A stretch of DNA of 64,000 bases. Origin: Desulfospira joergensenii DSM 10085. GTDB taxonomy: Bacteria; Desulfobacterota; Desulfobacteria; Desulfobacterales; Desulfobacteraceae. The notes beneath the pieces were generated by a model that ran no database searches, was not told the origin of the DNA, and worked only from the letters and a program-made list of their open reading frames with translations. Below are positions 16,491-26,510 of this stretch, in pieces. Where the stretch lies: NCBI RefSeq assembly GCF_000420085.1, contig NZ_ATUG01000002.1:1488001-1552000 (forward strand). The letters are read 5' to 3'. The stretch's first letter is position 1; each line of letters opens with the position of its first letter. The position numbers and the translations under genes were made by a program.

Positions 16491-19235
16491 TTATTCGTCA
16501 AAGAGCGGAAAGTCCCGGTACACAAAATTATCAAAGACCGGGGTCATGCTCCGGAAATGATCGTCAAAGACGGGGAACCCGGATGAATCCAGGAGGATAT
16601 TTCCCGACTCTCCCAGGGGGAACATGCTCTGGATCCGCACCGGGCCTTCAGACCCGTACTCCAGGCAGTGGGCATAGGTGGACCTGGAGGCAAAGGGATG
16701 GCTGTGGACCTGTCCCAGAATGGGATGGGTATACACAATCTCTCCCCTTAGATTTATTCCCCAGGGGTTTTCCCCCAGGCGGTCCAGGACATTATCAAGG
16801 GCCGTGACGATGATCTCTTCCGGGGTCTGGGGGGCGCTTGGATCTGCATTCTGGAACCAGTCATAGGAGTTGACAATTCCCGAATCCTCCCCGGCCAGGC
16901 CGTGGAGGAGTACGTCAAACAAAACCCTCCTGGGCTGTCCGTCGCCCAGTTCATCTTCAAAGGTGAGTTTCAAAACTTCCCGGATCCAGGCGTCCATGAG
17001 GACCCAGGCATCTGCCCGGTCCGGGCCGGCAGTCCACATGTCCGGTCCTCCCTCAACAAAGTGGCCGTCCCAGTTTTCAAGAAGGGCCAGGGCCTCAAGT
17101 CTTTCCTCCGGGGGATCGGCCTCATCAGCCCCAAGAACCGCTGAAGTGAATTCCCCCTCCACAAACTGCCAGGGGTTTCCCCCGTTTCCGAATGAATCTG
17201 TGGTTGCAATATCCAGGGCCAGATCCCGGATCTCCTCAAAGGAGAGTGTTTTGTTTTCCGCAATGGCCTTGTCAAAATAATCGTAAATTACATGGGAGCG
17301 GTGAAAGACACCGTAAATGTCACTGGTGCTGTTAAAGGCATTGTCGTAATCCGGTCGGGTCTTGTTGTTCCAGCCGCCGTAGTATCCCCGTGCCGGGTTC
17401 CTGTCCGTGGACCGGTCCATGAGAATCGCGCTGTCCCATTCCAGGGCCGGACCTGCCGCGCCCTGGGGCAGTCTCCATTCCCCGGCCGGCCGGACCGGAT
17501 TTCGTCCGGACATCCAATAGGCGATATTGCCGTCCCGGTCTGCATAGCAGAAATGCTGGCTCACCCCGATCTTTTCGATGCCTTTACCGAACTCGTCCAT
17601 GTTTCGGGCCCGGGCCAGGTCCAGGAAAGCCTCGATGGAATTAAATTCATATCCCCAGTGGGCGTATTTCCAGGAGATTATGGGGCTTGGGTCCGCTGCC
17701 GACGGATCATAGGGCATGGGATGGATCACAGGGCCGTGGACTGTCCTGAACACGGGGATCACGACATCTTCGGCTCCGAGCACCTTGATGGTTTCCATGC
17801 GGTGGAGTTCCACGTCTTCGGGATTTTCAAAGTAATAATCCGTTGTATGGGCGTGGCCCACCTGCATGGACCAGGCATGGTGGGGGGTTCTCCCGATGAT
17901 GATGCCCGGGATTCCCGGAACCGTCATCCCGGAGATATCGAGTCCTCCGGCCCGGATGGAGCCCTCGGTGACGATGGAGGGGACGGAAAATCCCATCTGG
18001 GGGCCGGAGTAGATCATGGGGTTTCCGGTATCGGTATGCTCGCCGGATACTGCCCAGGCATAGCTTCCCATCTTGATAAAGGCATTGATCTCCTTGAGTT
18101 TTTCAACCACCTTTTTCCGGCGTTGCTTGATTTTGTCGGCGGCTCCGGCGATCACGGCAGCGTCATATTCGGTCCGGGAAAGCCCGGGCCCTGTCCTTTC
18201 CAGTGTCTTTTCCAGGGCCCGGCCCCGGCCCGGAACCGAAGCCGGACCATCCACGATATAGGTCTGGGATTCCGGATCATTGGTCCATCTTAAGTCATTG
18301 AACATTCCCGCCCCTTTGGCAGGGCCATAGGTCTGGATCAGGGTCTGAAACAGGGCGGCATTGTCGATCTGGGCCGTGTCCAGGGCCTCGGGGTCAAAGT
18401 TTCGCTGCATCAGGGCGGTCCATGCAAGGATATCTTTGCAGGTCCACTTTTCCGGCGGTAAGCCGGTTGTATAATGAAATTCCACGGGCAGAAGAGAGGG
18501 GTCGGCTTTGATCTCCTCTATTCTTTTGTTGATGCCCGCCACATAGCCCTTGATGACTTTGGAGGTCTCTTTGTCCAGGTTTTCAACGCCCCGGGCCAGT
18601 TCCTCCTCAGAATAGGCAATGGTCCGAAGGTAGATATCCGTTCCCAGTTGACCGGGGCCGAAGATCTCCGCCAGCCTTCCCATGGACTGACGCCGGTACA
18701 GCTCCATCTGCCAGAGCCGGTCCGTTGCCACGGCATATCCCATGGCCTTGAAAACCGTATGGGAGCTTACCTTGTCGGAACCGGTGATAAACCAGACCCC
18801 CCTGTCGTCCCGCCGGGTTTCCACGGTTCCGGTTCTCAGGAAAAATATCCGGTGGTCCACATCCCATCTCCGGTTCTTTTTTTTCGCCCTGGCAGCAGTA
18901 ACCAGAAAATTCATGCCCCGGGAATGCAGGGAGCCGCGCTCATCCTCTTCAAAGGAGCGCAGTCCGTCGGCCAGGGTCACCCGGGCCTTTAATCCGTTCT
19001 CCACGGGGGTAAAAAGGTGGCTGATATCCCTGGAGTTCAACCAGGCCCTGAATGAACCCTTTTTGGGCTCCTGCTTGAATTCAATGAATATGTCCACCGG
19101 TTCATAGTCCAGAACATCAAACTTCTCCGGGGCCTGGATCGCCGTTATATCACGGCTGAATCCCATGCCCGGGGCCGGCGTCAAAAGAAAAACAAGAAAA
19201 ACGAAGGCAAGACGGACTGCAGATTTCTCGATCAT
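16491..19235 (-). CDS. Penicillin acylase family (Ntn-hydrolase) exported protein
   Basis: 914 residues with a signal peptide (residues 1-25). The family makes one precursor that cuts itself to expose an N-terminal serine. The cleavage motif is MGSYAWAVSG with Ser391 as nucleophile. The chain before it fits an alpha subunit plus spacer and the part after it a beta subunit. Family members hydrolyse amide bonds, including those of beta-lactam side chains and acyl-homoserine lactones. The natural substrate here is unknown. A strong ribosome site (AAAGGAG) lies upstream. The signal peptide places it in the periplasm. Confidence 0.85.
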   Translation of the reverse strand: MIEKSAVRLAFVFLVFLLTPAPGMGFSRDITAIQAPEKFDVLDYEPVDIFIEFKQEPKKGSFRAWLNSRDISHLFTPVENGLKARVTLADGLRSFEEDERGSLHSRGMNFLVTAARAKKKNRRWDVDHRIFFLRTGTVETRRDDRGVWFITGSDKVSSHTVFKAMGYAVATDRLWQMELYRRQSMGRLAEIFGPGQLGTDIYLRTIAYSEEELARGVENLDKETSKVIKGYVAGINKRIEEIKADPSLLPVEFHYTTGLPPEKWTCKDILAWTALMQRNFDPEALDTAQIDNAALFQTLIQTYGPAKGAGMFNDLRWTNDPESQTYIVDGPASVPGRGRALEKTLERTGPGLSRTEYDAAVIAGAADKIKQRRKKVVEKLKEINAFIKMGSYAWAVSGEHTDTGNPMIYSGPQMGFSVPSIVTEGSIRAGGLDISGMTVPGIPGIIIGRTPHHAWSMQVGHAHTTDYYFENPEDVELHRMETIKVLGAEDVVIPVFRTVHGPVIHPMPYDPSAADPSPIISWKYAHWGYEFNSIEAFLDLARARNMDEFGKGIEKIGVSQHFCYADRDGNIAYWMSGRNPVRPAGEWRLPQGAAGPALEWDSAILMDRSTDRNPARGYYGGWNNKTRPDYDNAFNSTSDIYGVFHRSHVIYDYFDKAIAENKTLSFEEIRDLALDIATTDSFGNGGNPWQFVEGEFTSAVLGADEADPPEERLEALALLENWDGHFVEGGPDMWTAGPDRADAWVLMDAWIREVLKLTFEDELGDGQPRRVLFDVLLHGLAGEDSGIVNSYDWFQNADPSAPQTPEEIIVTALDNVLDRLGENPWGINLRGEIVYTHPILGQVHSHPFASRSTYAHCLEYGSEGPVRIQSMFPLGESGNILLDSSGFPVFDDHFRSMTPVFDNFVYRDFPLFDE

Positions 19236-19452
19236 TTTTTCGCTCCTTTGATTTGATATTCAGAGTTTTAGGAACAACCCCAAATGGTTGAAGATAATTA
19301 TCTATATCTGAGATGGGTTTGAATATTCAATGTTTTTTTGCGAAATTGTATGGATGCTGAAACGACCCGTAACCATAAATCTCTATCCGGAAAGGGCACG
19401 GGTATGATATGGTGCCCCGGCATTGGAAATATAAAGACAAACAGGCCCATTT
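19236..19452. other. Divergent intergenic region
   Basis: Lies between the penicillin-acylase-family gene and the divergent AEC transporter. It should hold both promoters. No clear operator or recognised motif seen. Confidence 0.4.
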
Positions 19453-20400
19453 ATGTTCATACAGACAATAACGACGGTATCCGGCGCAATCTTTCAATTG
19501 TTTCTCATTTCATTTGCCGCAGGTCTCCTGGTCAGGAGGCGTATCGTATCAAATTCACAGGTCAAAGCCCTGTCCGAGGCAACGGTCAATATTTTTCTGC
19601 CCTGCCTGATCATGGCAAAGACCTTGATCCGGTTCCGGCCCGAAGAGTTCGGCAATTGGTGGCTGCTGCCGGTTGCCGGATTGATTATCCTGATCCTGGG
19701 GCTTTTGTTCAGCGCGGTCCTGTTCCGCTTGAACCCGGAGAAACGGCCCTTCATGACCCTGGCCAGCATGCAGAATGCCATTTATATCCCGCTTCCCATC
19801 GGCCAGATCCTTTTTCCGGACCAGTTTGATCTTTTTGCCCTGTATTGTTTTCTCGTTGCCCTGGGGCTCAATCCCTTCATGTGGAGTGTCGGAAAGGTCA
19901 TGCTCTCAGGGGGAAAAAAGACCCGGATTCAACTCAGGGACTTTATTACACCGCCCCTTGCGGCCATTTTCATTTCCATTGCCCTTGTCTTTTCAGGCCT
20001 TTCCTCCCATATCCCCGGAACCCTCATCGCATCCATGGATCTGCTGGGCCAGGCCACGGTTCCCCTGGCGGTGTTTGTCCTCGGTGCCACCATCGGAGCC
20101 ATTTCATTCAGGGATATGCCGCTGGGAAAGGATATTTTCATTGTCTCCGGGGTGAAATTCGTCCTGATCCCCCTGGCGGTTTTTGTCCTTCTCTATTTTA
20201 CAAAATTTCATTCTGCCATGCCCCTGTTCTGCAGCCTGATGATGATCCAGGCCTGTTCCCCTCCGGCAACCAATCTGATCCTCATCGTGAAAACCTATGG
20301 AGGAGATGTCCAGGCCGTCTCCGGCATGATGCTCATCCAATACCTGCTCTCTATCCTGGCCATGCCCCTGTGGATCGCCCTCTGGCAGTCTGTCCAATAA
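19453..20400 (+). CDS. AEC (auxin efflux carrier) family transporter
   Basis: 315 residues with about ten hydrophobic segments in two five-helix halves. The family-typical segments are seen: NIFLPCLIMAKTL in the first half and the ACSPPATNLILI segment near the C-terminus. AEC carriers move malate, malonate or similar small organic acids. The specific substrate is not evident. It is a single gene, divergent from the acylase gene and convergent with the MscS gene. Confidence 0.85.
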   Translation: MFIQTITTVSGAIFQLFLISFAAGLLVRRRIVSNSQVKALSEATVNIFLPCLIMAKTLIRFRPEEFGNWWLLPVAGLIILILGLLFSAVLFRLNPEKRPFMTLASMQNAIYIPLPIGQILFPDQFDLFALYCFLVALGLNPFMWSVGKVMLSGGKKTRIQLRDFITPPLAAIFISIALVFSGLSSHIPGTLIASMDLLGQATVPLAVFVLGATIGAISFRDMPLGKDIFIVSGVKFVLIPLAVFVLLYFTKFHSAMPLFCSLMMIQACSPPATNLILIVKTYGGDVQAVSGMMLIQYLLSILAMPLWIALWQSVQ

Positions 20401-20446
20401 AGGAGGGGGAGAAAACCATGAAAGTTCCCTTGCCGGCCAATCCTTT

Positions 20447-22753
20447 CTATGTTTGGCCCTGGGGTCCGGAAACATCGGGTTCACGGGTTAAATTGATGCT
20501 CAGGGGCCTGTCAAAATGGATATCCCGCTGGGGAAATGCAATGACGATATTTTCCTGTTTGAAAAGGGCGTCAATTTCAAATCTCACCCGGCTTTCAATC
20601 ATCTTTTTCTCCAATACCATCCGGATCATTACCCAGAAATAGACCTCGAAAACCAGTGAATTGTCCCCGAAATCGGAAAAAATGACAAAGGGTTCAGGAA
20701 ACTTTAAGACCTTTGCATTGGATTCCACCGATTTGAGCAGGGTTTTCTCCACCTTATCCACGGGAGAACCATAGGCCACGCCGACTGCGATCTTTGTCCG
20801 GATTCGATTGTCCGACAGGGTCCAGTTGGTGATATTCTTTTCCAGGAAGCTTGAGTTGGGAATGAGTTTGTGTATGTTTTCTCCGGTCCTGACCCGTGTG
20901 CACCGGGCGCCGATTTCCTCCACCTTTCCCAGGACCCCTTCGACTTCAATGAGATCCCCGATTTGAATGGGTCTCTCGCCCAGGATGATGAACCCGGAAA
21001 TAAAATTATTGATGAGGTTCTGTGCGCCGAACCCAAGACCGATGGCCACTGCACCCCCCAGGAAGGCAAAGGCGGTGAGAGGGATATTCACGATCCTCAA
21101 CGCAAATAGGAAGACCAGCAGATATGCAAAATAGGAGAGCCCCTTGTGCAGGGCAGATACGGTTGTCTCTTTGAACTGGGAGGTTTTCAGGAGCCGGGTA
21201 TGGATCCGGCCCATGAGAAAACGGGCAAAGATACTTCCCATGATCAGGATCAGGATGGCAACCAGGATCTTTCCCAGGGAAACGGAATGCTGATCCACTA
21301 CCCAGACTTCAAGGTTCCACATTTTGGTAGCGATCTGGAGAAACCGGATCATCTGCTGCCGAATGGATATGTCGTCCAGCCCGGTTTTGATCTGGGCAAG
21401 TAAATTCTGCTCCAGCTGATCCGTTGAAATAACCAGGGATTGATATTCAAGACGTCGTTCAAACCGCCTCTTTAAGGCATCCCGGACCACGTTGAGATAT
21501 TTTTTTTCAGCAAGGGTCTGCCCCTGTTCCTGGATCAGGTTCTCGATGGAGGATATCTGATTCTGAAGGTTGCTCAAGTAACTTTGCTGGATCTGCAGGG
21601 TCTGGCTCAGGTTTTTGATTCTTTTTTCCGCTTCAAGCCGGATCTCTTTCTGCTGCTGAAAGTTCAGGTCGCCTTTTACGATGGCGTACCTGTTCTTCCA
21701 TACAAGCTGCTGCCGGTCTAACAGGGCAAGGGAATCCCGCTTCATTTCAAGCACGATATTGTAGGTCTGTCTCCACTCATCCCGGGCCTTAAGATAGGCC
21801 TGGGCAAGGTTTCTTTCGGCCTCATCCCGGGCCAGGGCCAGTTTGTGCTGGGCTTTTCCCCATTCCACCTCGACAAGCTTCTGATCCGACCTTAGCCTCT
21901 CTATTTCACCGGCGGTCACTTTTTTTTTGGCTGCCAATATGTCCAATTGATGATCCAGGTCTGTTTTATCGTAGTGGATGTTTGATTTGACGTATTGTTC
22001 CTGTTCAAAAAGGAGCCTGGACTGGATGTCAAGATTGGTGATATCGAGTTCATACCTCTGTTTTTCAATTTCAAGGGCCTCTAGAAAAGTCTTCAGGTAA
22101 AGGACGGCGGTCTCCAGGATTTCAGCCCTGACAACGGCTTCCCCTGTTTTCCTGTCGCCTTCTGCCTTGACCCGCTTTTCATTGAACTGCCGGAGCTCGG
22201 ATTCTTTTTGGGAGAGCTGCCCCTTATGATCTTCAATATCTTTTTGCTGCATTTCTATCGTAAATTCAAGGCTTTGCCTGATCTTGTCCGTGGTTGAAAT
22301 TTCAACTTTGATTGAATCGTAAAAAGCAAGGGAATAGGGCGGCTTTGCCGTCATTCCCTTGCTGCGGAAATCTTCATAGATCTTTTTTGAGGTCTGATTT
22401 TCTTCTTTTGCCTTTTTCAGGTCCTGGACAGCGTTTTTTAATTTCAGGTAGGCTGAATTCAGCTTTGTCAGCATCTCTGCTTTTTGCTGAATCTGGTCCC
22501 GGGTGACATTCAATTCATCGGCCAGTTGACCGGTCTGGGTCTTTAAAAGAGGATCCAGTTTCCGGTCCAGGATATTTATTTTTTCTTCAATCTCTTCAAT
22601 GCGGGGCAGGTCCCGGCCATTCATTTTACTCTCTTTTTCATCCGCCTGGATCAGGAGGGGGGACAGAAGAAAAAAGAGAATGCCGACCATCATAAGGCAG
22701 GTGCGCAACAGGGCAGGAATGGCGTGGCAGGACCGGTATTGACTCGGTTTCAT
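20447..22753 (-). CDS. MscS-family mechanosensitive channel with long coiled-coil periplasmic domain
   Basis: 768 residues from the ATG at 22753, preceded by GAGGAGA. Residues 1-35 are a signal peptide. Residues about 45-480 are mostly coiled coil, as in MscK-type channels. Three or four membrane helices follow, then the MscS core: a GGAVAIGLGFGAQNLINNFISG pore-helix segment, with its Gly/Ala pattern, leads into the ERPIQIGDLIEVEG beta domain. It releases solutes under osmotic downshock. The extra domain probably tunes gating. Confidence 0.9.
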   Translation of the reverse strand: MKPSQYRSCHAIPALLRTCLMMVGILFFLLSPLLIQADEKESKMNGRDLPRIEEIEEKINILDRKLDPLLKTQTGQLADELNVTRDQIQQKAEMLTKLNSAYLKLKNAVQDLKKAKEENQTSKKIYEDFRSKGMTAKPPYSLAFYDSIKVEISTTDKIRQSLEFTIEMQQKDIEDHKGQLSQKESELRQFNEKRVKAEGDRKTGEAVVRAEILETAVLYLKTFLEALEIEKQRYELDITNLDIQSRLLFEQEQYVKSNIHYDKTDLDHQLDILAAKKKVTAGEIERLRSDQKLVEVEWGKAQHKLALARDEAERNLAQAYLKARDEWRQTYNIVLEMKRDSLALLDRQQLVWKNRYAIVKGDLNFQQQKEIRLEAEKRIKNLSQTLQIQQSYLSNLQNQISSIENLIQEQGQTLAEKKYLNVVRDALKRRFERRLEYQSLVISTDQLEQNLLAQIKTGLDDISIRQQMIRFLQIATKMWNLEVWVVDQHSVSLGKILVAILILIMGSIFARFLMGRIHTRLLKTSQFKETTVSALHKGLSYFAYLLVFLFALRIVNIPLTAFAFLGGAVAIGLGFGAQNLINNFISGFIILGERPIQIGDLIEVEGVLGKVEEIGARCTRVRTGENIHKLIPNSSFLEKNITNWTLSDNRIRTKIAVGVAYGSPVDKVEKTLLKSVESNAKVLKFPEPFVIFSDFGDNSLVFEVYFWVMIRMVLEKKMIESRVRFEIDALFKQENIVIAFPQRDIHFDRPLSINLTREPDVSGPQGQT

Positions 22754-22915
22754 TTTTCTCTCCTCAGATCTTGAATGGTAATTCTTAAAATATAAGCATC
22801 TCACAAAATCCGGCAATAAACCATGGGGAAAAAGCTTTGTTTCTTTTCACAATGCGGGATTTCAACGGCCTGTGCCCGTTTTTCTCCCCTGCTTTTTAAT
22901 TGACAGGAACGGGCC

Positions 22916-23524
22916 TTGCGGCCTAAGATACTTTTTTCGGGAATTTTATTACACAGGGGCGAAAACAATCCCGCTTATTTCCGGGGATCCGTACAGGACC
23001 TCCCGTGGAAGGATCTGTCTTTTTTGAAACAGAATGGAAAGTCCAAATTGGATTCATATCCAGTCATCGGATGGAAAGAGTGGCTCTTTTTTCCGGAACT
23101 GGGGATTCCGGCAATCAAAGCAAAAATAGATACCGGTGCCAGGACATCGGCATTGCATACCTTCAGCCTGGAGACCTTTGAACAGGAAAAAAAACTCATG
23201 GTCCGGTTCGGCATTCACCCGGTTCAGAAAAAACGGGACATTGAGATCTACTGTGTGGCTCCTGTCATTGATTACCGCAGGATAAAGGACTCGGGAGGCC
23301 ATATCGAAAAGCGGTATGTGATCGAAACATCAGCGGTGATGGGAGGCGTCCAATGGCCCGTTCAGATTACACTGACAAACCGGGACAAGATGATGTTCCG
23401 CATGCTCCTGGGCCGCAGGGCATTGGAGAACCGGTTTATTGTCAATCCGTGGAGATCTTATCTGACCGGTAAAAAGCTCTCCAAATCATATTCAGGCATG
23501 GAGAAAAACAGGAGAATATTATGA
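22916..23524 (+). CDS. Retropepsin-like RimK-associated protease (RimB/DUF785-type)
   Basis: 202 residues as drawn from a TTG at 22916. A TTG at 23024 after GGAAGGAT would give a 166-residue protein and may be the true start. The domain begins at VIGWKEW and carries the aspartic-protease-like motif [12 protein letters not shown] and [11 protein letters not shown]. This family is linked genetically to RimK, the glutamate ligase that tags ribosomal protein S6 or other targets. It overlaps rimK by the bases ATGA, so the two are translationally coupled. Confidence 0.8.
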   Translation: MRPKILFSGILLHRGENNPAYFRGSVQDLPWKDLSFLKQNGKSKLDSYPVIGWKEWLFFPELGIPAIKAKIDTGARTSALHTFSLETFEQEKKLMVRFGIHPVQKKRDIEIYCVAPVIDYRRIKDSGGHIEKRYVIETSAVMGGVQWPVQITLTNRDKMMFRMLLGRRALENRFIVNPWRSYLTGKKLSKSYSGMEKNRRIL

Positions 23525-24426
23525 AGATAGGTATTTTATCCAGAAAAGCAGAACTTTACTCCACAAGGCGCCTGGTCGAGGCTTCAAAGAAAAGGGGCCA
23601 CTCGGTGTCCGTTATCAATCCCTTGAGATGTTATATGAACATTACCTCCCATAACCCGACCATTCACTATAAAGGGGAAAAACTGGAGGGATTTGATGCG
23701 ATTATTCCGAGAATCGGTGCGTCCATCACTTTCTACGGCACAGCCGTGGTCCGCCAGTTCGAGATGATGGGAGTTTATTGTGTGAACGAGTCCATGGCGA
23801 TCAGCCGGTCAAGGGATAAATTAAGGAGCCTTCAGTTGCTGGCCCGGAAGGGCATCGGAATGCCGGTTACCGGATTTGCCCATAGTACGGAGTTTACCGA
23901 TGATCTGATATCCATGGTCGGGGGGGCTCCCCTGGTCGTGAAGATGATTGAGGGGACCCAGGGGGTGGGTGTGGTCCTGGCGGAAACCCAGAAAGCGGCC
24001 CAGAGCGTTATTCAGGCCTTTCGAAGCCTGAAGGCCAATATACTGGTCCAGGAATTTATCCGGGAATCCAAGGGGGCGGATATCCGCTGCTGGGTCATCG
24101 GTTCCAAGGTGGTTGCGGCCATGCTTCGCCAGGGGCCCGAGGGAGAATTCAGATCCAATCTCCACCGGGGAGGGTATGCCGTAAAATTAAAAATTACCCC
24201 GGAAGAACGGTCCACGGCAATGCGTGCCGCAAAAATCATGGGCCTGAGTATTGCCGGTGTGGACCTTCTGAGGTCCAATCACGGACCCGTGGTCATGGAG
24301 GTCAACTCTTCGCCGGGCCTTGAGGGGATCGAGAAGACCACCGGTGTGGATGTGGCCGATCTGGTGATTGAATACATTGAAAAAAATGCCGGACAGCCCA
24401 AGAAAACGCGGGTCAACAAAGGATAA
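23521..24426 (+). CDS. rimK: RimK-type ATP-grasp alpha-L-glutamate ligase
   Basis: 301 residues with the ATP-grasp fold and close similarity to RimK: start [20 protein letters not shown], then [20 protein letters not shown], a [13 protein letters not shown] nucleotide loop, and the [14 protein letters not shown] metal-binding end. RimK adds glutamates to the C-terminus of ribosomal protein S6 and can make poly-glutamate. It sits between a retropepsin-like gene and an AstE/AspA gene, a three-gene set consistent with adding and removing amino-acid tags. Confidence 0.9.
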   Translation: MKIGILSRKAELYSTRRLVEASKKRGHSVSVINPLRCYMNITSHNPTIHYKGEKLEGFDAIIPRIGASITFYGTAVVRQFEMMGVYCVNESMAISRSRDKLRSLQLLARKGIGMPVTGFAHSTEFTDDLISMVGGAPLVVKMIEGTQGVGVVLAETQKAAQSVIQAFRSLKANILVQEFIRESKGADIRCWVIGSKVVAAMLRQGPEGEFRSNLHRGGYAVKLKITPEERSTAMRAAKIMGLSIAGVDLLRSNHGPVVMEVNSSPGLEGIEKTTGVDVADLVIEYIEKNAGQPKKTRVNKG

Positions 24427-24427
24427 G

Positions 24428-25435
24428 ATGCAATCTCCTGTTTTTATCGCAAAGACAAGGGTTGATCCGGGCACCCGGGCAATTCTTCATCTTCCCGTGG
24501 CCGGCCTCTATACCCATACGGAAACCTCCATGCCCGTCCATGTGATCCATGGCCGTCAAAAAGGGCCCAGGCTCTTTGTCTGCGGTGCGGTTCACGGGGA
24601 TGAGATCATGGGAATCGAGATCATACGAAGGCTGCTGAAATTAAAAAAAATCATAAATCTCAAGGGCACGCTCATCGCCGTTCCCGTGGTCAATGTCTAT
24701 GCCTTTGTCCATCATTCCCGGTACTCGCCGGACAGGAGAGACCTGAACCGGTTTTTCCCGGGATCTGAAAACGGATCTCTGACCTCCCGCCTGGCCCATT
24801 CCTTCATGGAGGAAATTGTCCGGGGCAGTGATTTCGGGATCGACTTGCACGCCGGTTCAAACCACCGGGACAACCTGCCCCAGATCCGCGTGAACTTTGA
24901 AGATCTAAAATCCCTGGAAATCGCCCAGGCCTTTAAGGTGCCCGTGGTGATCAATTCCGCCACCCGGGACGGGTCTTTGCGGAAGGCGGCGGCCAAGGAA
25001 AATGTCAGTACGGTTCTGTATGAGGCCGGAGAGGCCCTGCGGTTCGACGAAGTGGGAATCCGGGCCGGAATTCATGGGATCCTTTCCGTGATGGCCGGTA
25101 TCGGAATGATCAGATCTTTTTCCAAGCGGAAACCAAAGGGGGAAACCCTGCTGGCCGATTCCACATCATGGGTGCGCGCCCCGGTTTCCGGCATCCTGAG
25201 AATGGAAAAACCCCTTGGGGCAAGAGTGACAAAGGGCAGCCGTATCGGGTTCATCTCCGATCCCTTTGGTTCCGGGGAGGTGGATATCCCCTCGCCGGTT
25301 TCAGGCATGGTCATCGGCCGTTTAAACCTGCCCCTGGTTCACCAGGGGGATGCCATTATCCATATCGCCCATATTGACCGCTTAAAAAGCATTGAACCCG
25401 CCATCGAGGATTTCAGGGAAGAGTTCATCGACTGA
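24428..25435 (+). CDS. Succinylglutamate desuccinylase/aspartoacylase family hydrolase
   Basis: 335 residues from the ATG at 24428, preceded by AAAGGATAAG and one base after the rimK stop. It has the M14-like zinc site: GAVHGDEIMG (His and Glu ligands) and the later FGIDLHAGSN (His ligand). Residues 250-335 form a C-terminal beta domain. Family members deacylate amino acids or short peptides. In this operon a link to RimK-dependent glutamylation is inferred. Confidence 0.85.
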   Translation: MQSPVFIAKTRVDPGTRAILHLPVAGLYTHTETSMPVHVIHGRQKGPRLFVCGAVHGDEIMGIEIIRRLLKLKKIINLKGTLIAVPVVNVYAFVHHSRYSPDRRDLNRFFPGSENGSLTSRLAHSFMEEIVRGSDFGIDLHAGSNHRDNLPQIRVNFEDLKSLEIAQAFKVPVVINSATRDGSLRKAAAKENVSTVLYEAGEALRFDEVGIRAGIHGILSVMAGIGMIRSFSKRKPKGETLLADSTSWVRAPVSGILRMEKPLGARVTKGSRIGFISDPFGSGEVDIPSPVSGMVIGRLNLPLVHQGDAIIHIAHIDRLKSIEPAIEDFREEFID

Positions 25436-25673
25436 CCCGGAAAGCCCTTTTTGGACCGGTATCCCCTTCATATTTCTATTCCCTGGAACAGATTAAATTT
25501 ACGGAGTCCCTTTTTTCCCATCCCGGGAAATAATTTCCTCTCCCCAAAAAGGTGATATTTTTAAGTAATTGAAAGTTTGGGATATTTTTATTTAAAGGGG
25601 CTGGCTTGATTTTTGCGAATACTTTTATCGATACCTTGGGAAACCGATTGATGTGAACGACCAGGAGAAATAA

Positions 25674-26510
25674 ATGATTAAAAAGATAATCCCCATTGCC
25701 GCTGTTTTCATCCTCTTGTGTGTGTTGGCAGCTCTTTCCCAGGTGCCTTCAATTGTCCTTCATTTGAAGGGCAATCTGATCGTCCTGGCCGGAACCTTTG
25801 CCTGCTGCCTTTTTTCCTACTCCCCGGGAAGGCTCACCAATCTTGTAAAGCAGATCCGGGAAGCCTTTTCCGGAAAGACAAAGGATTTTAAGGGGCTGAT
25901 TCGTGAGATCGAGTCCCTTTCGGCCATTCAGAGAACCGAGGGAATCATTCCCCTGGACCGGCAGTCGGTCCGGATCGAAAACCGGTTCCTTAAAGCCGGG
26001 ATCGAAATGGTGGTGGACGGGTATGACCGGTATACGATCTTTAAAACCCTTGAACAGGTCCATGACAATTTCCTGGATGCCCGGCGTTCCGAGGCGGATT
26101 TGATTCATACCATTATCCGGCTTCTGCCTATTTTCGGCTTTGTGGGGACCCTGGTCGGCCTGGTCAATGTACTCAACCACATGGGATCACCGGAAATGAT
26201 CGGGAAGGGCGTGGCCACGGCTCTGCTCACAACCTTTTACGGGTTGATCTATGCCAACCTGATTTTTCTTCCCATGGGCAAAAAACTGGCGGAGAAGACC
26301 CGGCAGGATTCAATGGAACTGGTCCTGATCATTGAAGGTGTCTTGGACATTGCCGACGGGGTCAATCCCAGGGCGGTCGGCTATCGGCTCAAGTATTGTA
26401 TGGAAGATTTTTACATGGACGATGCCGGTACGGGCAGAACAAAGAATCCGGAGTCTCAAAAATTTCTTCCCAGGCCATCCATCCGCTTCAAACAGCAGGA
26501 TGTGGTCTGA
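25674..26510 (+). CDS. MotA/TolQ/ExbB-like proton-channel protein
   Basis: 278 residues. Two N-terminal hydrophobic segments are followed by a cytoplasmic region and two more helices: HTIIRLLPIFGFVGTLVGLVNVL and a VATALLTTFYGLIYANLIFLP segment, the signature of the MotA/ExbB channel core. With the next gene it probably makes a proton- or sodium-driven stator. No flagellar genes are near, so it may power gliding, envelope work or flagella encoded elsewhere. Confidence 0.85.
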   Translation: MIKKIIPIAAVFILLCVLAALSQVPSIVLHLKGNLIVLAGTFACCLFSYSPGRLTNLVKQIREAFSGKTKDFKGLIREIESLSAIQRTEGIIPLDRQSVRIENRFLKAGIEMVVDGYDRYTIFKTLEQVHDNFLDARRSEADLIHTIIRLLPIFGFVGTLVGLVNVLNHMGSPEMIGKGVATALLTTFYGLIYANLIFLPMGKKLAEKTRQDSMELVLIIEGVLDIADGVNPRAVGYRLKYCMEDFYMDDAGTGRTKNPESQKFLPRPSIRFKQQDVV

